From contig JAZONV010000036.1 of assembly GCA_045654685.1 (NCBI GenBank), positions 1 through 12,948 of the forward strand: DNA of 12,948 nucleotides, written 5' to 3'. Positions 1 through 7,603 of the stretch are shown here, in pieces. The translations under genes and the position numbers were made by a program. The notes under the pieces were generated by a model that was not told the origin of the DNA, did no database searches, and saw only the letters and a list, made by a program, of their open reading frames with translations. The stretch is from RGIG1828 sp045654685 (GTDB taxonomy: Bacteria > Bacillota > Clostridia > UMGS1810). Each line of letters begins with the position of its first letter. Position 1 is the first letter of the stretch.

Positions 1-122
1 CGTGACGGGAGGATTCATTATTCATAGAAACATGCACAAATGCTGTGTTTTCTAATGATTGTGTAAAGAGAATCCCCCTGTCAATCCTTTCGGATTGACA
101 TCCCCCTTTAGGCAAGGGGGAC
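1..122. repeat. MITE-like inverted repeat, truncated by the window edge
   Basis: No gene is visible here. The right arm (about 70-122) contains two nested palindromes: TCAATCC-TTT-CGGATTGA, and CCCCC/GGGGG around TTTAGGCAA. The left arm is cut by the window start: GACGGGAGGATTC at 4-16 is an imperfect inverted match to GAATCCCCCTGTC at 70-82. The centre (17-69) is AT-rich with no ORF. This is the layout of a short non-autonomous element with structured ends, related in style to the one at 10887-11025 but different in sequence. The left end and any target duplication lie outside the window. Confidence 0.55.
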
Positions 123-185
123 GTTTTTTGCTCTTTAGCGTAGGTTTATTAAACCGCTAAATTCCAATTTATTATTTTATACAAT

Positions 186-329
186 TAAAGAGACAGCCTC
201 TTCGTTTTATTAGCCTTTTTGATATTGACCAATCTCACCCTCGTAGTACTTCTGTACAACTTCGGGCTATCGTGCAACCCGAGAATAATTCTCGGGTTGC
301 ATTCGATTTGTCAATTCTGAGTCTTTTTT
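186..329. repeat. structured intergenic repeat with a 13-bp perfect hairpin
   Basis: A non-coding stretch with strong internal symmetry. At 273-301 a perfect 13-bp stem (TGCAACCCGAGAA and its complement) closes on a three-base TAA loop. Outside it, ATTGACCAATC near 222-232 is matched in inverted orientation by GATTTGTCAAT at 305-315 with one mismatch, and a smaller GTAC-TTCT-GTAC stem lies near 245-256. The outermost bases (AAAGAGACAG near 188, CTGAGTCTTTT near 317) are loosely complementary. The whole could be a small mobile or extragenic palindromic element. It has no T-run that would make it an obvious terminator. Confidence 0.4.
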
Positions 330-348
330 TCCTATTCCCACATAAAAT

Positions 349-392
349 AAAGTGACTGTAAAAAAACAGAAGTTTTTTTGCAGTCACTTTTT
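349..392 (-). terminator. rho-independent terminator downstream of queT, probably bidirectional
   Basis: AAAGTGACTG (349-358) pairs with CAGTCACTTT (381-390). After one T-G pair the stem continues as AAAAAAAC (360-367) with GTTTTTTT (372-379), closed by an AGAA loop, giving about 19 pairs. It begins 22 bases beyond the queT stop codon. A T-rich tail (TATTTTATG) follows on the minus strand and TTTTTG on the plus strand, so it can work both ways, though no plus-strand gene reads into it here. Confidence 0.75.
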
Positions 393-411
393 GTATAGAT
401 TTATTGTGTTT

Positions 412-891
412 TTATTTTAGATTATGTCTTTTTATGATTTTTGAAAGTATACTTCCGAGTAGTACGCAAGATATAATTTCACCAATTGCAACTGTCACAA
501 CAAGATACCACCATGCATCCCCAAGTCCATATGTAAGTTTCAAAACAATGGGAACTATAATTGCATTGGATAAAACCGGTGGCAGATACAAAAGATGTGA
601 ATGAGCTTTAAGCTTCATTGTGCCATATGCTCCGATTAGTGTAGCAATGCTTCCAAAGAGTATATCCATGGGAGCGCATCCGGTCAAAAGATTTGCCAGA
701 AAGCATCCAAGCCAAAGTCCGGGAACTGCTTCGGGAAAAAAAGCAGGAAGAACACAAAGGGCTTCTGAAAGCCTCACTTGTATTGCTCCGCTTGCAAGAC
801 CAAAAGCATTTGCTATAAATGTGAGTGCAACATAAATTGCACCAATCATTGCGCCTCTTGCAAGGCGTGTTGCATTTGTTTGTTTTTTCAT
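412..891 (-). CDS. queT: QueT family queuosine precursor transporter
   Basis: A 159-residue integral membrane protein matching in length and sequence style the QueT family (COG4708), the predicted substrate-binding S component of ECF transporters that import queuine precursors such as preQ1. Visible features are a basic N-terminus, about five hydrophobic segments, and the acidic/aromatic pattern GAIQVRLSEALCVLPAFFPEAVPGLWLGC around residues 35-63. The protein ends KIIKRHNLK. The start at 891 is preferred because AAGGAG lies nine bases upstream. An out-of-frame ATG at 898 is only two bases from the same site. The gene is the last on the minus strand before a strong terminator and has its own structured leader at 899-960, which fits control by preQ1. 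No ECF energising subunits are in the window, so it presumably shares them with other S components. Confidence 0.88.
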   Translation of the reverse strand: MKKQTNATRLARGAMIGAIYVALTFIANAFGLASGAIQVRLSEALCVLPAFFPEAVPGLWLGCFLANLLTGCAPMDILFGSIATLIGAYGTMKLKAHSHLLYLPPVLSNAIIVPIVLKLTYGLGDAWWYLVVTVAIGEIISCVLLGSILSKIIKRHNLK

Positions 892-898
892 TTTTCAT

Positions 899-960
899 TT
901 CTCCTTAGTTTTGTTTGAAAGGGCAAACCCCTTTCGGTGAGGATGGTTTCGAACTCACCA
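899..960 (-). promoter_or_regulatory. structured queT leader, candidate preQ1 riboswitch (class uncertain)
   Basis: On the minus strand the leader begins with a 6-bp stem GGTGAG/CTCACC closed by a 12-base loop (TTCGAAACCATC). A perfect 7-bp hairpin GAAAGGG-GTTTG-CCCTTTC follows directly, then an A-rich tail AAACAAAACTAAGGAG that contains the queT Shine-Dalgarno sequence. The tail closely resembles that of preQ1-I aptamers. The two-hairpin-then-SD order is closer to preQ1-II, and the loop lacks the UAG that would pair with CUA in a textbook preQ1-I. TCCT at the loop/stem edge could pair with AGGA of the tail, and AAACC of the loop with GGTTT of the second hairpin. An AT-rich -10-like stretch (TATATTATAT) lies just upstream. 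Assignment rests on gene context plus architecture. Confidence 0.45.
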
Positions 961-975
961 TATAATATATATAAA

Positions 976-1008
976 GAGGATAGAAAAAAATTCCGTATTC
1001 ATATCCTC
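976..1008 (-). terminator. possible weak terminator after the lytic transglycosylase gene
   Basis: On the minus strand GAGGATA and TATCCTC form a 7-bp stem with a 19-base T-rich loop, followed by TTTATATATATT, 18 bases past the transglycosylase stop codon. The loop is long and the T-run short, so the hairpin may be weak. It would separate the polA-coaE operon from queT. Confidence 0.3.
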
Positions 1009-1025
1009 GGATAGTACTTCGATGG

Positions 1026-1574
1026 CTAAGAATATAAAAATCTGTATATTTTTTCTCGCACCTCAACTTTTTCAACATAATTTTCTGTTTCCCTAAATGG
1101 GATTTCTGAAAGTGTGAAACCGCCGGAGTTTTCCGCTTTCAGCCACTTTGATACATTGCCTTCTCCTGCATTATATGCCGCAAGAGCAGTTGAAACATTG
1201 GAATCATATTTGTCCAAAAGATATTTAAAGTATGTACAACCTATGCTGATATTTTGAACTGCATCATCGTCATAAGGATGAACATCAAGATTTTCCATAC
1301 ACCATTTTTTTGTGGTATCCCTTAACTGCATCAGGCCTTTTGCACCTTTATGGCTTAACGCATCATCGTTAAATCTGCTCTCGGTGCTGATAATTCCTTC
1401 CACAAGATACGGGTCAAGCCCGAGACGATTTGATATTTCTTTTATTTCAGACTCATATTTTATGGGATAAACAATTCTGAGGGTTGGTTTCAGCAAAAGT
1501 ATAAGAGATGTGAGAATAAGTATTACAAAAGAAAATATTTTAGCAATCTGACTTCTGTTTGAAATTTTTAGCAT
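1026..1574 (-). CDS. membrane-anchored lytic transglycosylase (SLT domain)
   Basis: A 182-residue protein with one N-terminal membrane segment (about residues 12-29, FSFVILILTSLILLLK) and an extracytoplasmic SLT-type catalytic domain that cleaves the beta-1,4 MurNAc-GlcNAc bond of peptidoglycan with 1,6-anhydro product formation. Family motifs are all present: STES with the catalytic glutamate E65, GAKGLMQL at 77-84, AAYNAGEGNVSKWL at 132-145 and ETENYVEKV at 162-170. The start is supported by AAGGAG (1582-1587) with seven-base spacing. The gene overlaps the 3' end of coaE by 35 bases, so the two are translationally linked, and polA lies just upstream. This order recurs in Clostridia. It resembles small Firmicutes transglycosylases such as YjbJ; the exact paralogue is not assignable. 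Confidence 0.92.
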   Translation of the reverse strand: MLKISNRSQIAKIFSFVILILTSLILLLKPTLRIVYPIKYESEIKEISNRLGLDPYLVEGIISTESRFNDDALSHKGAKGLMQLRDTTKKWCMENLDVHPYDDDAVQNISIGCTYFKYLLDKYDSNVSTALAAYNAGEGNVSKWLKAENSGGFTLSEIPFRETENYVEKVEVREKIYRFLYS

Positions 1575-2139
1575 TGAAAATCTCCTTAATCTGCAAAGCT
1601 ATATATTCTGTATCTTTTGTATTTTCAATAATAAAATCACAGTTTTCTCTGAAAAAATCTTCATCATGCTGACTCTTAATTCTTGATTTTGCACTTTCTT
1701 CATCAATGGAATCCCTTTCGCAAATGCGGCTGATTCTCAATTCCTTTGGAGCAACAACACCAATTACGGCATCGCATTTTTTGTCAAGGTTTGCCTCAAA
1801 AAGCAACGGTGCATCAAGAACCACATTTTTGTCTGCGTTTTCCATCATCAATCGGTCTGATTCTTTCAATATATATCTATGTGTTATTTTGTTTAAAGTT
1901 TCTAATTTTTCAGGATCGGAAAATACTATTTTTCCAAGAACTTTTCTTTGAAGATTGCCCTCTAAATCTAAAATTTCATCTCCGAATTCTCTTGAAAGTT
2001 CCAAAAGACAAGGACTTCCTTTTCTGCTTGTGTCCCTTGAAATCTTGTCATAGTCCAAAATCACAAATTCCATATCTTCCAAAAACTTTGCAACTGTACT
2101 TTTTCCTGACCCGGTGGGCCCGGTTAACCCGATAATCAT
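1540..2139 (-). CDS. coaE: dephospho-CoA kinase
   Basis: Cytosolic kinase for the last step of coenzyme A synthesis, phosphorylating the 3' hydroxyl of dephospho-CoA with ATP. The P-loop GPTGSGKST is at residues 7-15; the family more often has GGIGSGKS, so two positions are unusual but the invariant G-x(4)-GK-S/T is intact. The region VVLDAPLLFEANL (family motif with conserved D and LLFE) and RISRICERDSIDEESAKSRIKSQ in the lid follow as expected. The total length of 199 residues is normal. I prefer the start at 2139 (MIIGLTG) because AGGA lies nine bases upstream, whereas the in-frame ATGs at 2148 and 2145 sit zero and three bases from it; the family also normally starts M-x-IGLTG. It lies 30 bases after polA and overlaps the transglycosylase start, so it is in one operon. 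Confidence 0.93.
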   Translation of the reverse strand: MIIGLTGPTGSGKSTVAKFLEDMEFVILDYDKISRDTSRKGSPCLLELSREFGDEILDLEGNLQRKVLGKIVFSDPEKLETLNKITHRYILKESDRLMMENADKNVVLDAPLLFEANLDKKCDAVIGVVAPKELRISRICERDSIDEESAKSRIKSQHDEDFFRENCDFIIENTKDTEYIALQIKEIFNAKNFKQKSDC

Positions 2140-2169
2140 TTGCATCATTCCTAATTATTTGTTTGTCAA

Positions 2170-4815
2170 TTAATGAGCATCATACCAACTTGTTCCGACA
2201 CCTGTTTCTGATATCAGATTTGTTTTGAGCTCTGCTGCACTCATCATACATTCCTTCAACAGCTGTTCAACCTCTTTAGCCTCTGATTTTTCTGTCTCTA
2301 TAATCAGTTCATCGTGAACCTGAAGAATGAGACGTGATTTTAGTTTTTTCTCTTTAAGAGCCTTAAAAATCTTTACCATTGCAATTTTAATAATATCTGC
2401 GGCGGTTCCCTGAATTGGAGTATTCATTGCAACTCTCTCCCCAAAAGAACGAGTCATAAAATTGGATGATAAAATTTCGGGGATATATCTTCTTCTTCCG
2501 AAAAGGGTTGTTACATATCCGTTTTCTTTTGCATTCTCAACTGTTGAATCAAGGTAGTTTTTAACACTTGCATATTTTTCAAAATAACTTTGAATATATG
2601 CCTTTGCTTCTTTCACGCTTATTCCCAAATCCTGGGAGAGGGAATAGTCTCCCATACCATAGACAATTCCGAAGTTCACGGCTTTTGCTCTTGTACGGAG
2701 TAGAGGAGTGACCTCATCTTTTGAAACACCAAAAACTCTTGATGCGGTGGATGTGTGAATATCTTCTCCCGACCTGAATGCTTCAATCATAGCCTCATCA
2801 TTTGCCATGTGAGCAAGGATTCTTAATTCTATCTGAGAATAGTCCGCATCAATCAAAATATGGTCAGAGTCTTTTGCAATAAACATTTTTCTGATTTCTC
2901 TGCCTTCTTCTCTCCTCATTGGAATGTTCTGAAGGTTTGGCTCGGTTGAGCTGATTCTTCCCGTGGTGGTAACTGTCTGATTGAAACTTGAATGAATTTT
3001 GTTTGTGTCAGGATTTATCACGGCAAGAAGACCGTCACCATATGTTGATTTCAGTTTTGCATCGGTTCTGTATGTGAGAATTTTTTCAATAATCGGATGA
3101 GTTCCGTTCAGTTTTTCCAAAACAGCTGCATCTGTGGAATATCCTGTTTTTGTTTTTTTGATAACTTTCAAACCCAATTTTTCAAAAAGGATTACACCAA
3201 GTTGTTTGGTTGAATTAATGTTGAAATTTTCACCGGCAAGTTCATATATTTCCTTTTCAAGAACTTTCAGCCTTTCACCGAGTTTTTCCGTAAAGGCTTC
3301 AAGCATGGTTTTATCAACGGTAAAACCTTGTATTTCCATATCAGCCAAAACGGAGACAAGAGGCATTTCTATTTCGTATAAAAGCATTTCCTGGTTGTCT
3401 GATTTCACCTTTTCTTTTTCATATTCAAGAAGTTTTTCAATTGCGCATATTTCCTGACATATAAAGGCTTTTAAAACTTCAGGTTCGGCATCTGAAACAG
3501 ATTTCTGATTTTTGCCTGTTCCCGTCACATCTTTTTCGCTGATGATTGGCATTTCAAGCATCTCGGTTGAAATGCTTGCCACGTCATATGATGATTTCGA
3601 CGGATTTATAACATATGCACCAATGGATATGTCAAAATATGAACTGTCAAATGTTATGCCGTATTTTTTGAAAATAAGCATACTCTTTTTGATATTTTCG
3701 GAAACTTTCAAAATTGTTTCGTCTTCAAAAATTTCTTTTATGGAATCTGCAATTTTTGCCCTTGACAATTCATCATCTGCAAAGACAACATATGCATAAT
3801 CTTTTAATTTGAATGCAAACCCTTCAATATCCTCATCGCCATAGAGTCTGTATATAAACGGGTCGCTCGCATCTGATATCAGAGAAGAAAAACGTTCGGT
3901 ATCAACAATTTCAAATCCACAATCGGGTGCACTTTGGGTTTTGGAATCTTTCACAATATCTTTTAAAAATGCATTAAATTCAAGATTTAAAAAAAGTTCT
4001 GTGAGTTTTTCGTCATTGTATGGCTTTTTCTCAAAGTCGGAAATTTGCGCACCGATATCAACAAATCTGTCAATGGTACAAAGTTCCTTGCTTAAAAATG
4101 CCATGTCTTTGCCTTCTTCAAGTTTTTTTCTTGCGGCAGGCTTTACGATTTCGTCATCAAGGTTTTCATATAGAGTTTCGATGGATTTGAATTTCTGAAT
4201 ATATCCAAAAGCGGTTTTTTCACCGATTCCCTTAACTCCGGGAATGTTGTCGGATGTATCTCCCATGAGACCTTTCACGTCAATAAATTCTGTGGGAGTT
4301 ACGCCATATTCTTCAAAAACATCATCTTTGTTATATACGCTTGTGGTTGTCTGGCCCATTCTTGTGATTGTCAGGTGAACCTTTGTATTGTCAGATGCAA
4401 GTTGAAGGTCATCTCTGTCACCTGTCAGAATGTGACATGCAATTTTGTCCTCATCACAAATTCTTGAAACAGTGCCTATAATGTCGTCTGCCTCGAAACC
4501 TTCTTTTTCTAAAATTGCAATATTCATTGCTTTTAGAACTTCTTTCATAACAGGCATCTGAACACGAAGTTCTTCAGGCATTCCTTTTCTTTGAGCCTTA
4601 TACTGGGCATACTTTTTGTGCCTGAAAGTGGGCGCTTTAAGGTCAAAAGCAACACAAATATAGTCGGGACAGATTTCGTCAATGGATTTAAACATAATCT
4701 TTAAAAATCCGTAAATGCCATTTGTGAAAAGCCCGTGTTTGTTTGTCAAAAGTCTTATGCCGTAAAACGCTCTGTTTATTATACTGTTTCCGTCAATTAT
4801 AAGAAGATTTTTCAT
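2170..4815 (-). CDS. polA: DNA polymerase I
   Basis: An 881-residue family A polymerase for Okazaki fragment processing and repair gap filling. The N-terminal 5' nuclease domain (about 1-290) shows GFEADDIIGT, LTGDRDDLQL and GLMGDTSDNIPGVKGIGEKTA. The central 3'-5' exonuclease-like region (about 300-460) lacks the DxE of Exo I and the acidic residues of Exo II and III, so proofreading is probably inactive, as in Bacillus and Thermus relatives. The polymerase domain keeps motif A (DYSQIELRILAHMA), motif B (RTRAKAVNFGIVYG, phenylalanine at the position that discriminates against dideoxynucleotides) and motif C (LQVHDELIIE, His about 834). The start is supported by GAGGTG eight bases upstream. 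Its promoter sits in the 58-base gap after the penicillin-binding protein gene; coaE follows after 30 bases. Confidence 0.97.
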   Translation of the reverse strand: MKNLLIIDGNSIINRAFYGIRLLTNKHGLFTNGIYGFLKIMFKSIDEICPDYICVAFDLKAPTFRHKKYAQYKAQRKGMPEELRVQMPVMKEVLKAMNIAILEKEGFEADDIIGTVSRICDEDKIACHILTGDRDDLQLASDNTKVHLTITRMGQTTTSVYNKDDVFEEYGVTPTEFIDVKGLMGDTSDNIPGVKGIGEKTAFGYIQKFKSIETLYENLDDEIVKPAARKKLEEGKDMAFLSKELCTIDRFVDIGAQISDFEKKPYNDEKLTELFLNLEFNAFLKDIVKDSKTQSAPDCGFEIVDTERFSSLISDASDPFIYRLYGDEDIEGFAFKLKDYAYVVFADDELSRAKIADSIKEIFEDETILKVSENIKKSMLIFKKYGITFDSSYFDISIGAYVINPSKSSYDVASISTEMLEMPIISEKDVTGTGKNQKSVSDAEPEVLKAFICQEICAIEKLLEYEKEKVKSDNQEMLLYEIEMPLVSVLADMEIQGFTVDKTMLEAFTEKLGERLKVLEKEIYELAGENFNINSTKQLGVILFEKLGLKVIKKTKTGYSTDAAVLEKLNGTHPIIEKILTYRTDAKLKSTYGDGLLAVINPDTNKIHSSFNQTVTTTGRISSTEPNLQNIPMRREEGREIRKMFIAKDSDHILIDADYSQIELRILAHMANDEAMIEAFRSGEDIHTSTASRVFGVSKDEVTPLLRTRAKAVNFGIVYGMGDYSLSQDLGISVKEAKAYIQSYFEKYASVKNYLDSTVENAKENGYVTTLFGRRRYIPEILSSNFMTRSFGERVAMNTPIQGTAADIIKIAMVKIFKALKEKKLKSRLILQVHDELIIETEKSEAKEVEQLLKECMMSAAELKTNLISETGVGTSWYDAH

Positions 4816-4847
4816 ATGGAATACACCTCTCTTGCGTATATAGAAAT

Positions 4848-4876
4848 ATTATAACACAAAGAGAAAAAATTTTCTA
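4848..4876 (-). promoter_or_regulatory. probable sigma-A promoter of polA
   Basis: On the minus strand TAGAAA (4871-4876) and a consensus TATAAT (4848-4853) are spaced by 17 bases. The -35 box overlaps the TAG stop of the upstream penicillin-binding protein gene, and the predicted transcript starts about 25 bases before the polA start codon. The -35 match is four of six. Confidence 0.6.
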
Positions 4877-6394
4877 CTGTTTTATGGGATAAATTTTATT
4901 AATTTCTTCGCAAATTTCCACAAAAGGTTCAACACAACTCATAGAACCGCTTTTCCCGTTTTCCGAAAGAATAGCCATAGCATATTTTGGTGATTCATAA
5001 GGAAAATATCCGCAAAACCATCCGTGAACTGAAATACTTTCTCCGTCTTGTATCCATCCGGTTTCTGCAGAGCCGGTTTTCCCTGCAATTTCAATGGACG
5101 ATTTTAATGCTGATTTTGCTGTCCCCGAAATAACGCACTCTCTCATCATTTCACCAAGAGCCTTTGCGCTTTCTTCTTTTATTGTTTCATATACACCATA
5201 TCTTTTGAGGTCTTCAATTTTTTCACCCTTTACATTTACAACTGCATCAGCAATGTTAATATCCTTTTTGATTCCGCCTGATGCTACGGTTGCCGCAAGG
5301 GAAGCACATTGAATGGGAGTCATCATAATTTCCCCTTGACCAATTGAAATATTTGCACGGTCTCCGGGGGTGTAGAAATTTTTTTCGGGAATATTTCCGG
5401 TTGATTCCTCATCCCCGAATCCCAAAACCGAAGCTCCCAGTCCCAGTTTTTTTGCAGTTTCACAAATTTTGCTTGCTCCAAGATTCACACCGGCATTATA
5501 GAAAAAACAGTTGCATGAATTTGCAAATGCAGATTTCATGGTTTCTGTGCCGTGGCCGTCAGATTTGTGGCAGGGGAAAGTGTGAAAATCCGGAGTGATA
5601 TAACTTCCGGTGCACACATATTGACTGTCTGTATTCATGAATCCGTTTTCTAAAAGGGATAGGGAAGTAACAATCTTAAATACACTTCCGGGGTTATACT
5701 GACATAACCCTCTGTTCAATAGTTCTGTGCCGTCTGATGTCAGATGTTGGTCAATCAGGGATTTGTCAAAATCGGGCAAAGACGCCATTGCAAGAACGTC
5801 AAAACTTTCAACATCCAAAATTACCACCGCACCGCTTTTTACATGCTTTTTCAAAACATCCTGGGCAATTTTCTGAATGTGATAGTCAATTGTGAGCATA
5901 ACTCCGTTTCCGTCATCTCTTTTAAATTCTTTTGAAAATGCTTTGCCAATACCGGGACCGCCGAGACTGTTTGCACTGTAGGTTAGTTCGTAATTTTTAT
6001 CCCTTTTCAAAACTCTATCATAAATTTTTTCTATTCCCCACAATCCCCCCTCGTTGCCACAATATCCCAAAGTGTGGGAAGAAATGGGCTCATTCCCGTA
6101 TCTCTTGGGTTTTATGATTTTAATTTTGCTGTTGGTTTTTGTAACTTTTCCGTTTCCACCAATATATATTTCTTCTGTTTCTCTGTCTGTCAAGGAAATT
6201 AAATTTCTGTCATATATGATTCCTCTCATTTTCCCCAAACTCATACTTGCCACACTTTGACTAAAAACAGCATTTTTGTAGTCTGAATTTTTAAATACGG
6301 AAATATAGAAGACTCTTAAGCATAATACAAACAGAAGAATCATTGCAGTGGTAAAAAGTGTTTTCGCTCTTTTTTTTAAAATAATAATAATCAT
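4874..6394 (-). CDS. class B penicillin-binding protein (D,D-transpeptidase)
   Basis: A 506-residue membrane-anchored transpeptidase that cross-links peptidoglycan. One transmembrane helix (about residues 11-34) is followed by a short dimerisation-type domain (TLGYCGNEGGLWGIEKIYD at 108-126) and a complete penicillin-binding domain: SxxK at S237-K240 (GSVFK), SxN at S293-N295 (SCN), and KTG at 439-441 (GKTGSAETGW). The conserved ISIGQGEIMMTPIQ lies at 349-362. The length is short for a FtsI/SpoVD type enzyme and there is no PASTA domain. The layout is nearer to PbpA-like proteins of Clostridia that often pair with a SEDS glycosyltransferase, though none is in this window. The start at 6394 has only GGTG close by (about two-base spacing). 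A TATAAT at 6408-6413 lies so close that the leader would be very short. Confidence 0.9.
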   Translation of the reverse strand: MIIIILKKRAKTLFTTAMILLFVLCLRVFYISVFKNSDYKNAVFSQSVASMSLGKMRGIIYDRNLISLTDRETEEIYIGGNGKVTKTNSKIKIIKPKRYGNEPISSHTLGYCGNEGGLWGIEKIYDRVLKRDKNYELTYSANSLGGPGIGKAFSKEFKRDDGNGVMLTIDYHIQKIAQDVLKKHVKSGAVVILDVESFDVLAMASLPDFDKSLIDQHLTSDGTELLNRGLCQYNPGSVFKIVTSLSLLENGFMNTDSQYVCTGSYITPDFHTFPCHKSDGHGTETMKSAFANSCNCFFYNAGVNLGASKICETAKKLGLGASVLGFGDEESTGNIPEKNFYTPGDRANISIGQGEIMMTPIQCASLAATVASGGIKKDINIADAVVNVKGEKIEDLKRYGVYETIKEESAKALGEMMRECVISGTAKSALKSSIEIAGKTGSAETGWIQDGESISVHGWFCGYFPYESPKYAMAILSENGKSGSMSCVEPFVEICEEINKIYPIKQ

Positions 6395-6414
6395 CTCACC
6401 ATTAAAAATTATAA

Positions 6415-6446
6415 GAATATTTTTCCGTTAAAAAAAGAAAATATTC
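6415..6446. other. AT-rich 9-bp inverted repeat upstream of the penicillin-binding protein gene
   Basis: GAATATTTT (6415-6423) and AAAATATTC (6438-6446) are perfect inverted arms around a 14-base spacer. The pair lies 21 bases before the start codon of the penicillin-binding protein and next to its only TATAAT, where the -35 region would be. It may be an operator or a chance AT palindrome. The rest of 6447-6572 shows no supportable gene. Confidence 0.3.
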
Positions 6447-6572
6447 CGCTCATTTTTTTGCATGAGATTTCTGTTTGGTTTGTTAAAGGAGATGAAATAT
6501 TGTTTAATTGATTTTCCCAAAGTTTACGCGGGTTTGAGCCGATTTTGAACTGATAAAGCAAAATATAAATAG

Positions 6573-6605
6573 AAAAAGTGTTTACGGGAGAAATCCTGTA
6601 AGCAC
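6573..6605 (-). terminator. probable terminator of the tRNA-Leu gene
   Basis: On the minus strand GTGCTTACAGG pairs with CCCGTAAACAC (nine pairs, two mismatches) around ATTTCT, followed by TTTTT and an AT-rich tail. It begins nine bases after the CCA end of the tRNA. Confidence 0.6.
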
Positions 6606-6613
6606 TTGGAAAA

Positions 6614-6700
6614 TGGTGCGGATAACATGACTTGAACATGCATGAAATTGCTTTCACATGGACCTGAACCATGCGCGTCTGCCAATTCCGCCATATCCGC
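6614..6700 (-). tRNA. tRNA-Leu, anticodon CAG
   Basis: An 87-base class II tRNA. The acceptor stem is GCGGATA/TATCCGC with discriminator A and a genome-encoded CCA (6614-6616). The anticodon arm is CATGG-TTCAGGT-CCATG, with anticodon CAG at 6664-6666. A long variable arm TGAAA-GCAA-TTTCA and a T arm GCATG-TTCAAGT-CATGT (one G-T pair) follow. The long variable arm together with CAG fits tRNA-Leu reading CUG. A TATAAT (6708-6713) lies seven bases before the mature 5' end and could be its -10 box; no convincing -35 is seen. The AraC-type gene ends only 34 bases upstream, so some read-through is possible. Confidence 0.95.
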
Positions 6701-6734
6701 ATATTAAATTATAACCTCGTAATTTTTATCATAT

Positions 6735-7523
6735 TTATTTTTTTCGTTCAAGAGGTGTTGAACCGAATTTTCTTTTATACACACGACAAAAATAGCTTAC
6801 GTCATCAAAACCGCAGGCTGATGCAACATCTTTTGTTTTTATATCTGTTAGGGAACTCAAAAGATTATGGGCATAATTCAGTCTCAAATTCAGGATAAGC
6901 TGAAAAATCATGTAACCATAATAGGACTTAAAATCGTGACATAGTTTTGAAACAGAGGTTTTGTTAATTTTAGCAAGCTCATCAAGGTTTAGTTTTTGAC
7001 TGAAGTTTTTTTCTATATAAAGAGCGGTTTTATCAAGTGATGCAAGGGTATTTTCCTGTTGGTTTTCGTAAAAGTTAATATAAAAAGAATACGAAAGCGC
7101 CGAAAGTGTACTTTCGTTTTTTGTTTTATAATATTCGTTTATTATTTTCTTTATGCCTTCTGTGTATATTTCAATATCTACAGAAGGAAAAAATCTGAAG
7201 TTATCCCAACCGAAATGTTCAATGAGTTGGGGCATGCCGTTCCCTTTTACGGTCAAAAAAGCGGTTACAAGCCCACCATTATTAATATATTTTGATTGTG
7301 TGTATATGGAGGTGAAAAATGCACAACCTTTTTTTAGCTTGTGTTTTTCTCCGTTGCAATAAAGGGTTCCCTTGCCTTCAAGAACAATAAGAATCTGATA
7401 AAAGTTCTGTTTTTTACCTTTGTATTCTGTTGATGACTGATTGTAACACACACAAGCTGTATTAAAGATTACAGGCAGAGGTCTGAAATTTTCGGGTAAT
7501 ACGTTTATTGTAATTTCGTTCAT
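6735..7523 (-). CDS. AraC family transcriptional regulator
   Basis: A 262-residue regulator with an N-terminal cupin-like sensor domain (about 1-150; FYQILIVLEGKGTLYCNGE at 41-59 is the typical beta strand-turn region) and a C-terminal pair of helix-turn-helix motifs: NLDELAKINKTSVSKLCHDFK at about 179-199 and KTKDVASACGFDDVSYFCRVYKRKFGSTPLE at about 229-259. The second carries the AraC signature with GF-D-SYF-R-FK-FG-TP. The start at 7523 is chosen because AGGAGG (7528-7533) lies four bases upstream and the protein then begins at the sensor domain. The ORF is open to 7703, but that extension is unlike the family and would overlap the galactosidase start. It is divergent from the GH2 gene, the usual place for a local sugar-responsive activator. 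The ligand is presumably a galactoside or a derivative. Confidence 0.9.
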   Translation of the reverse strand: MNEITINVLPENFRPLPVIFNTACVCYNQSSTEYKGKKQNFYQILIVLEGKGTLYCNGEKHKLKKGCAFFTSIYTQSKYINNGGLVTAFLTVKGNGMPQLIEHFGWDNFRFFPSVDIEIYTEGIKKIINEYYKTKNESTLSALSYSFYINFYENQQENTLASLDKTALYIEKNFSQKLNLDELAKINKTSVSKLCHDFKSYYGYMIFQLILNLRLNYAHNLLSSLTDIKTKDVASACGFDDVSYFCRVYKRKFGSTPLERKK

Positions 7524-7603
7524 AAATCCTCCTGCAAGATATTCATATATAATTGTAATATAATTATATTTACAAATAATGAAAAATGCTTTAAATTGGT
7601 TAT

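Noticed and set aside
608..898. 96-residue minus-strand ORF starting seven bases before queT
   Set aside because: It is a frame shadow of queT; its ATG is only two bases from the Shine-Dalgarno sequence and its composition is not protein-like.
930..962. tRNA-like GGTTTCGAAC followed by ACCA
   Set aside because: No acceptor or anticodon arm can be built at the right distances; it is part of the queT leader stem.
6491..6547. 18-codon plus-strand ORF after AAAGGAG
   Set aside because: The spacing to the ATG is only two bases, the peptide has no family features, and it lies in the non-coding gap downstream of the tRNA.
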